Origin: Subtercola lobariae
Lineage (GTDB): Bacteria; Actinomycetota; Actinomycetes; Actinomycetales; Microbacteriaceae
Length of the DNA stretch: 64,000 nt
NCBI RefSeq assembly: GCF_014640255.1
Contig: NZ_BMGP01000007.1
Coordinates: 1 to 64,000, forward strand
Direction: 5' to 3'
Part shown: piece by piece, positions 44,032 through 51,736 of the stretch
Numbering within the stretch: position 1 is the first letter of the stretch
How the letters are laid out: each line of letters opens with the position of its first letter
Notes under the pieces: generated by a model
Told to the model about the DNA's origin: nothing
The model's database searches: none
The model's input: the letters and a program-made list of their open reading frames with translations, nothing else
Made by a program: the position numbers and the translations under genes

Positions 44032-44268
44032 TTGCTCGCACCAGCGCTCGAGCACCTCGTCAAGGGAATCGTAGACAACCCTGATGACGTGCACGTCGTG
44101 GCAAAGAACTCACCACGCGGCGAGGTTCTCGAGGTTCGAGTGAACCCCGACGACCTCGGCCGCGTGATCGGTCGTTCAGGTCGCACCGCGAAAGCGTTGC
44201 GCACCCTCGTTGCAGCGCTCGCCGATGGCAAGCGCGTTCGTGTTGACGTGGTTGATACCGATTTCTAA
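44032..44268 (+). CDS. khpA: KH-domain RNA-binding protein KhpA
   Basis: The 78-residue protein is a single KH domain with the GRVIGRSGRTAKALRTL motif (GxxG loop). KhpA, usually with KhpB, binds RNA and influences cell division. The start is an unusual TTG three bases after the rpsP stop, as no ATG or GTG gives the full domain. It overlaps rimM. Confidence 0.93.
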   Translation: MLAPALEHLVKGIVDNPDDVHVVAKNSPRGEVLEVRVNPDDLGRVIGRSGRTAKALRTLVAALADGKRVRVDVVDTDF

Positions 44269-44953
44269 GAACGACACACAACTGAGAGTCGGTCGCCTCA
44301 CCAAAGCCCACGGGCTGAAGGGCGCGATCAAACTCGAGCTGTTCACCGACGACCCGGGGCGACGTTTCGTTCCGGGCGCGGTGTTCACGCTGCAAGTGCC
44401 CACCACGTCTCCCTGGCACGGCAAGACCCTCGAACTGGCCGAACTGCGCTGGTACAACGGGCATCCGGTGGGCTTCTTCGTGGGCGTACCCGACCGCACG
44501 GCGGCCGAGTCGCTCGCCAAAGCCATTCTCTGGATCGACCACGATCTCACCGAGACCACCGACGAAGAAGACGCCTGGTTCGACCACCAGCTGGTAGGCC
44601 TCGCCGTCATTCGTGATGGCGTTCGCATCGGAACCATGACGCAGATCGACCATCTGCCAGCCCAAGACCTGCTGCACGTGGCAACGGTCTCGGGCGAGGT
44701 GCTCGTGCCCTTCGTGAAGGCCATCGTGCCGGCAGTGGATGTCGCGGGCGGCACGATCACGGTCACCCCGCCCCCCGGCCTCTTCGAGGAGCTGCCATCG
44801 GCCGCCGCCGACGACGCTTCGGCACGCTCGACGGTTGATGCTCCCGAAGCGGCCTTCGCCGCCTACGATCAAATCGACGTATCGCTGGTCAGCGGTGCCG
44901 GTTCAGCTTCCGAACCGGTCGCGCCGATGACAGCAGAAACCACGAGCGAGTAG
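44252..44953 (+). CDS. rimM: 16S rRNA processing protein RimM
   Basis: RimM assists 30S maturation and binds S19. The N-terminal barrel (LRVGRLTKAHGLKGAIKLELFTDDP) and PRC-barrel (WFDHQLVGLAVIRDGVRIGTM, VPFVKAIVPAVD) are present, plus an Ala-rich tail. The start is uncertain. TTG at 44252, overlapping khpA by 17 bases, gives the usual short N-terminus; GTG 44240 and ATG 44225 are alternatives. The usual next gene trmD is displaced by three antisense genes. Confidence 0.93.
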   Translation: MIPISKNDTQLRVGRLTKAHGLKGAIKLELFTDDPGRRFVPGAVFTLQVPTTSPWHGKTLELAELRWYNGHPVGFFVGVPDRTAAESLAKAILWIDHDLTETTDEEDAWFDHQLVGLAVIRDGVRIGTMTQIDHLPAQDLLHVATVSGEVLVPFVKAIVPAVDVAGGTITVTPPPGLFEELPSAAADDASARSTVDAPEAAFAAYDQIDVSLVSGAGSASEPVAPMTAETTSE

Positions 44954-44964
44954 CGTCTACTGCG

Positions 44965-45486
44965 CTACTGTGACCCCTCCGGCACGACGTAGTACTCGAC
45001 GGTGTCGCCGTGCAAGCCACCTCGACTGTACGTGAGGTACACCTTGTACGCCTCATTCTCAAACACGTCATGCGGCTCGCTTGCATCGTCATTTGCGACA
45101 GGCGTGTAGCCGGCTCCGGTGAGCTGGTCGGGGATGCTCGATTTCGCCGCGTCGAGATCAGGGGTCGAAATCACGACGTCGTACCGCACGTAGTTGTCGG
45201 CACCAGTCTCTTTGGTGCCAGTGACGATAGTGCTCTGCAGAAGAGGGATAGACGAGGGAAAGCCGGGTGCAACGCACCCCTGAACGCTCGTTCGCGAAGT
45301 GCCGTCTTGATAAGAGCTACTGTTCTGGAAGCCGCAACCGAATCGAGGACCGTTGTAGCCAACGAACGGAATGTCGCCCGTCGAGGCGCCGATGCCCAGT
45401 GCGACTATACCCCCGACAAAAGCGACAAACACCACGACAACCACAAGACACCCAACCGATGAGCGTTTGCGTCGGCTTCGCTTCAT
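44965..45486 (-). CDS. Membrane-anchored protein of unknown family (paralog 1)
   Basis: The 173-residue protein starts with a basic stretch (KRSRRKR) and one membrane helix (SVGCLVVVVVFVAFVGGIVA). An extracytoplasmic domain follows, with GYNGPRFGCGFQ, a second cysteine in VQGCVAPGFPSSIPLL, and ends in VFENEAYKVYLTYSRGGLHG-DTVEYYVVPEGSQ. It is clearly paralogous to the gene at 45915. The two cysteines could form a disulfide. It runs antisense to the ribosomal-protein operon. Family and function are not recognised. Confidence 0.75.
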   Translation of the reverse strand: MKRSRRKRSSVGCLVVVVVFVAFVGGIVALGIGASTGDIPFVGYNGPRFGCGFQNSSSYQDGTSRTSVQGCVAPGFPSSIPLLQSTIVTGTKETGADNYVRYDVVISTPDLDAAKSSIPDQLTGAGYTPVANDDASEPHDVFENEAYKVYLTYSRGGLHGDTVEYYVVPEGSQ

Positions 45487-45517
45487 CGCGACACCCGAAG
45501 CCGCGGTCTCTCGGCGT

Positions 45518-45838
45518 TCATTGTGACGATGATGTGGGGTCGATCGACGTGATGAGATATTCGGCGGTTGGCCCGTGTGGGCCGGAATCGGATAGCGTGA
45601 CGCCAACGTCATATCCGTTGCCTGTGAACTCGAGGTCGAAACCTTGCCCAATGTCAGCAGGATCGATCGAAGTGAAGCCGGCGCCAGCGAGCTGATTTGC
45701 GATCGAGTTCGATCCGCCGATTCCGAAAGGGAGATCGGAGAGCAGGTCTGGAAAGGCCGAGATACTCGAGGCAATGCCTGCTCCAGCTATCAGGAGAGCA
45801 ACGACCGTGATGATCAAACCGCGTCTTTTTCTTTGCAT
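45518..45838 (-). CDS. Short membrane-anchored protein (paralog 2, reduced)
   Basis: The 106-residue protein has a basic N-terminus, one membrane helix (GLIITVVALLIAGAGIA) and a small domain ending GYDVGVTLSDSGPHGPTAEYLITSIDP. It resembles only the C-terminal half of its neighbours (IANQLAGAGFTSID, GPHG-x-EY). The cysteine-containing middle is missing, so it is a reduced or independent family member. It lies 31 bases upstream of paralog 1 on the same strand. Confidence 0.65.
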   Translation of the reverse strand: MQRKRRGLIITVVALLIAGAGIASSISAFPDLLSDLPFGIGGSNSIANQLAGAGFTSIDPADIGQGFDLEFTGNGYDVGVTLSDSGPHGPTAEYLITSIDPTSSSQ

Positions 45839-45914
45839 GGTTGCAGCTTTCAACAGTGAGAAAAGATCACTATAGCATGAGCGATTGATCGTATTCGAAC
45901 GTGTTATGGCCCGC

Positions 45915-46406
45915 CTATTGAGCGCCGGCTGGCACGATGTAGTACTCAACTGTGTCGCCATGAGGGCCGCCTTCAGTGAACGTGAGATAGATCTTGTATG
46001 TGTCGTTCTCGAACACGACGTGAGGCGTCGATGTGTCATTGTTGTCGACACTGTGGTAACCCGCTGCTGTCAGCTGAGTCGAAATGGAACCTTGTGCGCC
46101 GTCGAGGTCGGAGGTTGTCATGATCACGTCGAATCGCTGATAACCGTTGTCGCCGATCTCTTTCATACTGTCGACGATGCGCCCCTGAAGCAGTGGAATC
46201 GACGTAGGAAAGTCGGGCGCTGTGCAGCTCTGAACCTCGATCTGCTTAGTTCCGTCGACAAGATAAGACGTTGTCTGCTGCCCGCAGCCGTCAAACCGTA
46301 CGCCGGAGTAGTCCATGACGAGTACTCCGTTCAGGGTAAGCACAACGATGGTTGCGATCGCCGCCACCAGGCCGAGAATCATCAGCAGACATCCGCCGCG
46401 TTTCAT
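45915..46406 (-). CDS. Membrane-anchored protein of unknown family (paralog 3)
   Basis: The 163-residue protein has a membrane helix (GCLLMILGLVAAIATIVVLTL). Its outer domain matches paralog 1 throughout: RFDGCGQQT, VQSCTAPDFPTSIPLL, QLTAAGYHSV and VFENDTYKIYLTFTEGGPHG-DTVEYYIVPAGAQ. ATAGGAGG gives a good ribosome-binding site. It is the first gene of the three-gene antisense run. GC content here is visibly lower than in the flanking genes (one sampled 60-base line at 45841 has 24 G/C), suggesting transfer or relaxed composition. Confidence 0.75.
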   Translation of the reverse strand: MKRGGCLLMILGLVAAIATIVVLTLNGVLVMDYSGVRFDGCGQQTTSYLVDGTKQIEVQSCTAPDFPTSIPLLQGRIVDSMKEIGDNGYQRFDVIMTTSDLDGAQGSISTQLTAAGYHSVDNNDTSTPHVVFENDTYKIYLTFTEGGPHGDTVEYYIVPAGAQ

Positions 46407-46452
46407 CGATGACCTCCTATAGATGAGAAAAGATCAGTCTAGCAGCGCGGGA

Positions 46453-46458
46453 TAGGGT
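46453..46458 (+). promoter_or_regulatory. Putative trmD -10 box, leaderless
   Basis: TAGGGT ends six bases before the trmD ATG with no Shine-Dalgarno sequence. A local promoter makes sense because the antisense genes cut trmD off from the rpsP operon. Confidence 0.45.
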
Positions 46459-46464
46459 TTTGAG

Positions 46465-47244
46465 ATGCGCATCGACATCGTCACGATCTTTCCTGAGTAC
46501 TTCGGGGTGCTCGATGTGTCGCTGCTCGGGCGGGCCCGCGAAGACGGCATTCTCAAGGTCGAGGTGCACGATTTGCGCGACTTCACGCACGATCGGCACC
46601 GAACGGTCGACGACAAGCCGTACGGCGGTGGGGCAGGCATGGTGATGAAGCCCGAGCCGTGGGGTGAGGCGCTCGACGCGATTCTTCCCGCGACGCCCGC
46701 ACTCGCGACGCCTACCGCGCCCACCGAGGTGCCCGGGGTTGCTCAGGGCGATTCGGGCGAAGTGGATGCCCGTTCCGGGGCTACCGGCGGCCCCATCGTG
46801 ATCTTCCCGTCCCCCGCGGGCGAGGTCTTCACGCAGGCGATGGCGCGAGAGCTGAGCTCGGCCGAACATCTCGTGTTCGGGTGCGGGAGGTACGAAGGCA
46901 TCGATCACAGGGTGTTCGAATTTGCCGCGACCCGAGCATCCGTTCGCCTGGTGAGCCTCGGCGACTACGTGCTGAACGGGGGAGAAGTCGCCGTCATGGC
47001 GATGATCGAGGCGATCGGGCGGCTGATTCCGGGCGTTATCGGCAACCCCGAGAGCCTCGTTGAGGAGTCGCACGAAGACGGGCTGTTGGAGTACCCGAGC
47101 TATACAAAGCCTGCCGAATGGCGGGGTTACGAGGTGCCGTCGGTGTTGACGAACGGCAATCACGGGGCGATTGCGGCGTGGCGCCGCGATGCTCAGTTTG
47201 AGCGAACCCGCCGCGTGCGCCCCGATCTGTTGCCGCCCGAGTAG
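46465..47244 (+). CDS. trmD: tRNA (guanine-N1)-methyltransferase TrmD
   Basis: The 259-residue SPOUT enzyme methylates G37 of tRNAs. It shows [25 protein letters not shown], the knot motifs [15 protein letters not shown] and [20 protein letters not shown], and the end [11 protein letters not shown]. About 30 residues of Pro/Thr/Ala-rich sequence are inserted between ILPATP and [12 protein letters not shown], a position where many homologues are short. Confidence 0.96.
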   Translation: MRIDIVTIFPEYFGVLDVSLLGRAREDGILKVEVHDLRDFTHDRHRTVDDKPYGGGAGMVMKPEPWGEALDAILPATPALATPTAPTEVPGVAQGDSGEVDARSGATGGPIVIFPSPAGEVFTQAMARELSSAEHLVFGCGRYEGIDHRVFEFAATRASVRLVSLGDYVLNGGEVAVMAMIEAIGRLIPGVIGNPESLVEESHEDGLLEYPSYTKPAEWRGYEVPSVLTNGNHGAIAAWRRDAQFERTRRVRPDLLPPE

Positions 47245-47276
47245 TGGCGCGGATTTCGATATGCAGGCTGCGCGGG

Positions 47277-48044
47277 TTACGCGCGGGCGCTCAGCACGAG
47301 GGGGCCGTCGGCCGTGATCGCGATGGTGTGCTCCATGTGGGCGCCACGAGAGCCGTCGGCGCTGCGTAAGGTCCAGCCGTCGCGGTCGGTGACGATCTTG
47401 TTCGTCGTTTCGAGAAACCAGGGCTCGATCGCGATGACCAGCCCCGGGTCGAGGTGCACTCCGCGCCCCGCGCGACCGTTGTTGGGCACGTGAGGGTCGC
47501 CGTGCATGGTGCGGCCGACGCCGTGTCCGCCGAATTCGGTGTTGATGGAGTAGCCGTCGGCTAGCGCGACAGCGGCGATGGCGGCCGAGATGTCGCCGAT
47601 TCTGCCGCCGGGTTGCGCGGCGTTGATCGCCGCGGTCAGGGCACGCGTCGTGGTGTCGATGAGCTGGGCATCCTGCGGCCGCGGCGTACCCACGATCACC
47701 GTGATGGCGCTGTCAGAGACCCAGCCGTCGACGGATGCGGCGAAGTCGAGCGACACCATGTCGCCGTCTGCCAGCCGGTAGTCGTGCGGCAGGCCGTGCA
47801 GCACCGCGTCGTTGACCGAGGTGCAGAGCACCTTGCCGAACGGGCTGGCGCCGAACGAGGGGTGGTAATCGATGTAGCACGACTCGGCGCCGCGGGTCCG
47901 AATCATGTCGTGCGCGATTCGGTCGAGCTTCAGCAGATTGACGCCCACTGCGGCCTGTTCGGCGAGCTCGGTCAGAACCTCGCCAACGAAAACGCCGGCT
48001 GCGCGCAGCTTTTCGATTTCGGCTGGAGTTCTGAGTTCGATCAC
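47277..48044 (-). CDS. map: Methionine aminopeptidase, type I
   Basis: The 255-residue enzyme removes initiator methionines. Metal ligands lie in SLDFAASVDGWVSDSA, GGHGVGRTMH and IEPW, with a final acidic ligand in RGAHMEHTIA. GTG at 48044 is preceded by AAGGGA; a longer frame upstream lacks family similarity. It is antisense to trmD and rplS. Confidence 0.95.
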   Translation of the reverse strand: MIELRTPAEIEKLRAAGVFVGEVLTELAEQAAVGVNLLKLDRIAHDMIRTRGAESCYIDYHPSFGASPFGKVLCTSVNDAVLHGLPHDYRLADGDMVSLDFAASVDGWVSDSAITVIVGTPRPQDAQLIDTTTRALTAAINAAQPGGRIGDISAAIAAVALADGYSINTEFGGHGVGRTMHGDPHVPNNGRAGRGVHLDPGLVIAIEPWFLETTNKIVTDRDGWTLRSADGSRGAHMEHTIAITADGPLVLSARA

Positions 48045-48110
48045 TGGTGTTTCCCTTTGATTTGACTGTGTTTTTGTAAGGCCCGAGGGCGTAACCAACG
48101 TTACCCGCCG

Positions 48111-48116
48111 TAACCT
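48111..48116 (+). promoter_or_regulatory. Putative -10 box, leaderless
   Basis: TAACCT is six bases before the ATG at 48123, with no Shine-Dalgarno sequence. Confidence 0.4.
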
Positions 48117-48122
48117 TGAGAT

Positions 48123-48641
48123 ATGTTCGTTCGTCGAGCCTTCTACTACTGGCAGCCGGCTGCTGCCGTCGTGCTTCCGCTCTGGGTTCTGATCGGCTGG
48201 TCGATCTTCGGCGGGTCAGCCTGGCAGTTCTTGCTGGTGCTTCTGTCGTGCGGCGTTCTGGCGCTTGCGCTCGCCGGTGTGGGGCTGCTGAACTTCTCGC
48301 GCAAACAGGTGCGCACCGAGCGCGCTGTCTCGTGGCCGGATGCCGCACTGCTCGCTGCCTGGCAGGCGGCCATCATCGCGGTGGGCTTTGTGACACCTTT
48401 CACGGCCGTTCTCTCGGTGGCCGTCGTTGTTCTCGGTTTGGCTGCCTTCTGGACGTCGTTTGTCGAACTCGCCCGCGAAACACGCCGCCGCGTGCAGGGT
48501 GTGTACAACTCATTCCAGTACGCGGCGCAGATGGGCGGAGCCGCGCCGGCAGGCGCCGGAGTCGGTGCCGCGCCCATGCCGCCTCGCATCGAGGAACACG
48601 AATACATCGTGATCGATACGGGCCGCAGTCACGAGAAGTGA
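48123..48641 (+). CDS. Membrane protein of unknown function
   Basis: The 172-residue protein has about four hydrophobic helices in two hairpins (residues 10-55 and 75-115) and a cytoplasmic C-terminal tail rich in Ala/Gly with a charged end. No family is recognised. It is divergent from map, with a 78-base gap, and precedes rplS. Confidence 0.7.
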   Translation: MFVRRAFYYWQPAAAVVLPLWVLIGWSIFGGSAWQFLLVLLSCGVLALALAGVGLLNFSRKQVRTERAVSWPDAALLAAWQAAIIAVGFVTPFTAVLSVAVVVLGLAAFWTSFVELARETRRRVQGVYNSFQYAAQMGGAAPAGAGVGAAPMPPRIEEHEYIVIDTGRSHEK

Positions 48642-48865
48642 GGCTCGGGCATCCACTCGCCGAGTCGCACTCGCAGGCGCGCCGGCTGAGCGGTAACCGC
48701 AGATAGGCGCATGCCTTTGCATATTGCCCCCTCGGCATGGCAGAATTATCGATTGTGCCACCGCCAGGCTCTGCCACAGGGGAGTTCTGCAGTAACGAGT
48801 GCCACATCACCCTTTTTCTACCTAACCCGTAGTCGACCTGTGGCGGTTACAGAGAGCGATACATC

Positions 48866-49213
48866 ATGCACATTCTTGACGCCGTAGACGCAGCATCGCT
48901 GCGCAGCGACATTCCCGACTTTCGCGCCGGTGACACTGTTCGCGTTCACGTCAACATCATCGAAGGTACTCGCTCGCGTGTGCAGGTCTTTCAGGGCATC
49001 GTCATCGGCCGTTCGGGCGAAGGCGTGCGCGAGACTTTCTGCGTTCGCAAAGTCAGCTTTCAGGTCGGCGTAGAGCGTACCTTCCCGGTGCACTCGCCGA
49101 TCATCGACCACATCGAGGTTGTGACCCGCGGCGACGTGCGTCGCGCGAAGCTGTACTACCTGCGCGCGCTGCGTGGCAAGAAAGCCAAAATCAAAGAGAA
49201 GCGCGACGCGTAG
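48866..49213 (+). CDS. rplS: 50S ribosomal protein L19
   Basis: The 115-residue protein has the L19 pattern [39 protein letters not shown] and [21 protein letters not shown]. It has a 224-base upstream gap that must hold its own promoter and leader, since trmD is separated from it by two genes. A strong terminator lies about 100 bases downstream. Confidence 0.98.
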   Translation: MHILDAVDAASLRSDIPDFRAGDTVRVHVNIIEGTRSRVQVFQGIVIGRSGEGVRETFCVRKVSFQVGVERTFPVHSPIIDHIEVVTRGDVRRAKLYYLRALRGKKAKIKEKRDA

Positions 49214-49315
49214 TTCGTCGACTCTTTTCGTTCGGGAGCTTTGCTGTCGAACAATCTGACCATTCGGTAACGCGGCTGTGAAATTGCTCACGGCATCGCG
49301 AGTTCTGGACGGTTA

Positions 49316-49353
49316 TCTGAGCCCTCGCCCCATAAAATGGGGCAGGGCTCAGA
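49316..49353 (+). terminator. rplS terminator hairpin
   Basis: TCTGAGCCCT-C-GCCCCAT pairs with ATGGGGC-AGGGCTCAGA around a 3-base AAA loop, a 17-bp stem with one bulge, followed by TTCGTTT. It separates rplS from lepB. Confidence 0.85.
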
Positions 49354-49378
49354 TTCGTTTAAGACAAGAAACAACTCA

Positions 49379-50146
49379 ATGACAGAAACACCGGTGCCGA
49401 CGCGGCCTCGCAGCGGCAAGCGCGGGGGTCGGCGTTCTCGCAGTGCTGCCCTGTTCGCACGCGACATCATCATCATCTTCTTGGTGGCGTTGCTCGCTTC
49501 TGTGCTCATCAAGACGTTTCTGGTTCGCTCGTTCTACATTCCGTCGGGGTCGATGGAGAACACGCTGCAGATCAACGACCGCATCTTGGTCAACGAGCTC
49601 GAGCCGAACCTCATCCCCATCTCCCGGGGCGACGTGGTGGTGTTCAAAGACCCGGGCGGGTGGTTACAACCTCAGCCCGAGGCGCCCACAGCCCCTCTGG
49701 TATCGGCGGTCAACTGGGCACTGGATGCTGTGGGCCTGGCCGCGACAGACAGTAACGATCACCTGATCAAGCGGGTCATCGGGCTGCCAGGCGACCACGT
49801 GACCTGTTGTAACGCGCTCGGTCAGATGATGGTGAACGACGTGCCACTGAACGAGCCGTACCTCAAGCTGCCCGACGGTGTGACGAAGGTTTCAGACCTG
49901 GCGTTCGACGTCACCGTGCCAGCAGGTTCGCTGTGGGTGATGGGTGACAACCGCTACAACTCGGCAGATTCGCGGTACAACCAAGACAAGCCCGGCGGTG
50001 GGTTCGTGCCCATCAGCGACGTGGTGGGGCGGGCGCTGTGGATCACCTGGCCCTCGAGCCGGTGGACGTTTCTCGATAACTACTCCGCCGTCTTCCGAGG
50101 CGCCAAAGACGCGGCTCCTGGCGCTCCACCGGGCGGTTCGGGATGA
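49379..50146 (+). CDS. lepB: Signal peptidase I
   Basis: The 255-residue membrane protease has one N-terminal helix (IIIIFLVALLASVLIKTFLV), the catalytic serine in IPSGSMENTLQ, the catalytic lysine in LIKRVIGLPGD and the WVMGDNRYNSADSR box. It cleaves signal peptides of exported proteins. The ATG at 49379 was chosen because the longer frame begins inside the terminator hairpin. It overlaps rnhB by four bases. Confidence 0.95.
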   Translation: MTETPVPTRPRSGKRGGRRSRSAALFARDIIIIFLVALLASVLIKTFLVRSFYIPSGSMENTLQINDRILVNELEPNLIPISRGDVVVFKDPGGWLQPQPEAPTAPLVSAVNWALDAVGLAATDSNDHLIKRVIGLPGDHVTCCNALGQMMVNDVPLNEPYLKLPDGVTKVSDLAFDVTVPAGSLWVMGDNRYNSADSRYNQDKPGGGFVPISDVVGRALWITWPSSRWTFLDNYSAVFRGAKDAAPGAPPGGSG

Positions 50147-50928
50147 CACCGGTGAAAGACCCGACGCTGCGACATGAGCGCGCGCTTGGCCGCCAGGGCG
50201 CGCGGCTGATCATCGGGGTCGATGAAGTGGGGCGCGGGGCGCTCGCGGGGCCGGTCGCTGTGGGAATGTGCGTCATCGACCCGGTGCGGCCGGGAAAGTT
50301 TCCGGCCGGCCTTCGCGATTCGAAGCTGCTGGCCGAGGCCCGCCGCGAGCAACTGGCTCCGCTCGCCTCGGCGTGGGCTCGGGCATCCGCTGTGGGCCTG
50401 GCTAGTGCGGCCGAAGTCGATGAGCTCGGCATCATCTTCTGCTTGGGCCTTGCCGGGGCGCGGGCGCTGTCGACGCTACTGGCCGCGGGAGTCGACGTCG
50501 AGGGAGCAGTGCTCGTGCTCGACGGCAATCACGACTATTTGAGCCGCCACCTCGTGTCAGTCGTGCCGAACCCGCTCACGGTGACCACGAAGATCAAGGC
50601 TGACCGAGACTGCGCCTCGGTGGCAGCGGCGTCGGTGGTGGCGAAAGTGCACCGTGACCGGCTCATGATTGCACTCGACGCCGAGGTTCCGGGCTACAGC
50701 TGGGCGAGCAATAAGGGGTACGGCAGTTCGGCGCACTTCGAAGCGCTCGAGTTGCTGGGGCCGAGCGATCATCATCGGCGCACCTGGCTGAAGAGCGAGC
50801 GTGCACTGTTCGAGCTTGGCGCCGACGGTGAGGTCGAAGTGGATGCCCAGGGTGAACTCGAAGCCGATGAAGCTGCGCTCGGAGTCGACGTTGCCGAGCT
50901 CGAGGTCGATGAGGCCGCGCGGGCATAG
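50143..50928 (+). CDS. rnhB: Ribonuclease HII
   Basis: The 261-residue enzyme removes ribonucleotides from DNA. Active-site acids lie in IIGVDEVGRGALAGPV and LVLDGNHDY, with KADRDCASVAAASVVAKVHRD following. A repetitive acidic tail (VEVDAQGELEADEAAL-type units) of about 35 residues extends beyond the family end. The ATG overlaps the lepB stop. Confidence 0.96.
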   Translation: MTPVKDPTLRHERALGRQGARLIIGVDEVGRGALAGPVAVGMCVIDPVRPGKFPAGLRDSKLLAEARREQLAPLASAWARASAVGLASAAEVDELGIIFCLGLAGARALSTLLAAGVDVEGAVLVLDGNHDYLSRHLVSVVPNPLTVTTKIKADRDCASVAAASVVAKVHRDRLMIALDAEVPGYSWASNKGYGSSAHFEALELLGPSDHHRRTWLKSERALFELGADGEVEVDAQGELEADEAALGVDVAELEVDEAARA

Positions 50929-50940
50929 ACTTGTCGCACC

Positions 50941-51264
50941 ATGGAAGAAGATGAGTTCGAGGATTACGACCGTGAGGTCGAGCTAGCCCTCTACCGCGAA
51001 TACCGCGACGTCGTGTCGCAGTTCAAGTATGTGATCGAAACCGAACGCCGGTTCTACCTGGCCAACGATGTCGAGCTGGTCAGGCGCGACACCGAGCACG
51101 ACTTCTATTTCGAACTCACCATGAACGACGTGTGGGTGTGGGACGTTTATCGTTCTGATCGGTTCGTGAAATCGGTGCGAGTACTGACGTTCAAAGATGT
51201 GAACATCGAAGAGCTGTCGTCGAAAGACTTCGAACTGCCGAAAGAACTCGCGCTCGACGAGTAG
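50941..51264 (+). CDS. DUF2469 domain protein
   Basis: The 107-residue acidic protein (EDEFEDYDREVELALYREYRDVV, NDVWVWDVYRSDRFVKSVRVLTFKDVNIEEL) matches DUF2469, a small protein conserved next to rnhB in actinobacteria. Function unknown. Confidence 0.93.
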   Translation: MEEDEFEDYDREVELALYREYRDVVSQFKYVIETERRFYLANDVELVRRDTEHDFYFELTMNDVWVWDVYRSDRFVKSVRVLTFKDVNIEELSSKDFELPKELALDE

Positions 51265-51379
51265 CTTTTCGCGTTTTCTTGTTCTGCACAGGTTGTCGCT
51301 CTAGCGCATTGTGCACAGATTGACCCCTCGGCGATTCTGACCGCGTTAGCCTTTGCCAGTGTTGCTGGCGGAGGCACGA

Positions 51380-51736
51380 ATGAAGGCGAAAGACGAACTC
51401 GGCAGGCGCGGCGAACAGCTGGCTGCCGACTATCTGGTGGGGCGCGGCTACACCATTCTCGAGCGCAATTGGCGGTGCTCGCAGGGCGAGATCGATGTTG
51501 TCGCCCAGACGGCGGGTGTGACCGTCTTCGTCGAGGTGAAGACACGGTCGGGGTTGTGGTACGGGCATCCGTTCGAGTCGATCACCGTGGCGAAACTGGC
51601 AAGGCTGAAACGCCTGAGCACCGCGTGGTGCGAGGCTGCGGGCGGTGGTCGCCGGCAGATACGCATCGACGCCATCGGTGTTGTCGCGCCACTTCGTGAT
51701 GCGGCGACGGTCGAACACCTCGAGGGAATCTTCTGA
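51380..51736 (+). CDS. yraN: UPF0102 (YraN) nuclease-fold protein
   Basis: The 118-residue protein shows GRRGEQLAADYLVGRGYTILERNWR, GEIDVVAQ and VFVEVKTRS, the restriction-endonuclease-like core (D, E-x-K) of UPF0102. Its role is unproven. ATG 51380, with GGAGG upstream, was preferred over an upstream frame. Its stop overlaps the comM start. Confidence 0.92.
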   Translation: MKAKDELGRRGEQLAADYLVGRGYTILERNWRCSQGEIDVVAQTAGVTVFVEVKTRSGLWYGHPFESITVAKLARLKRLSTAWCEAAGGGRRQIRIDAIGVVAPLRDAATVEHLEGIF

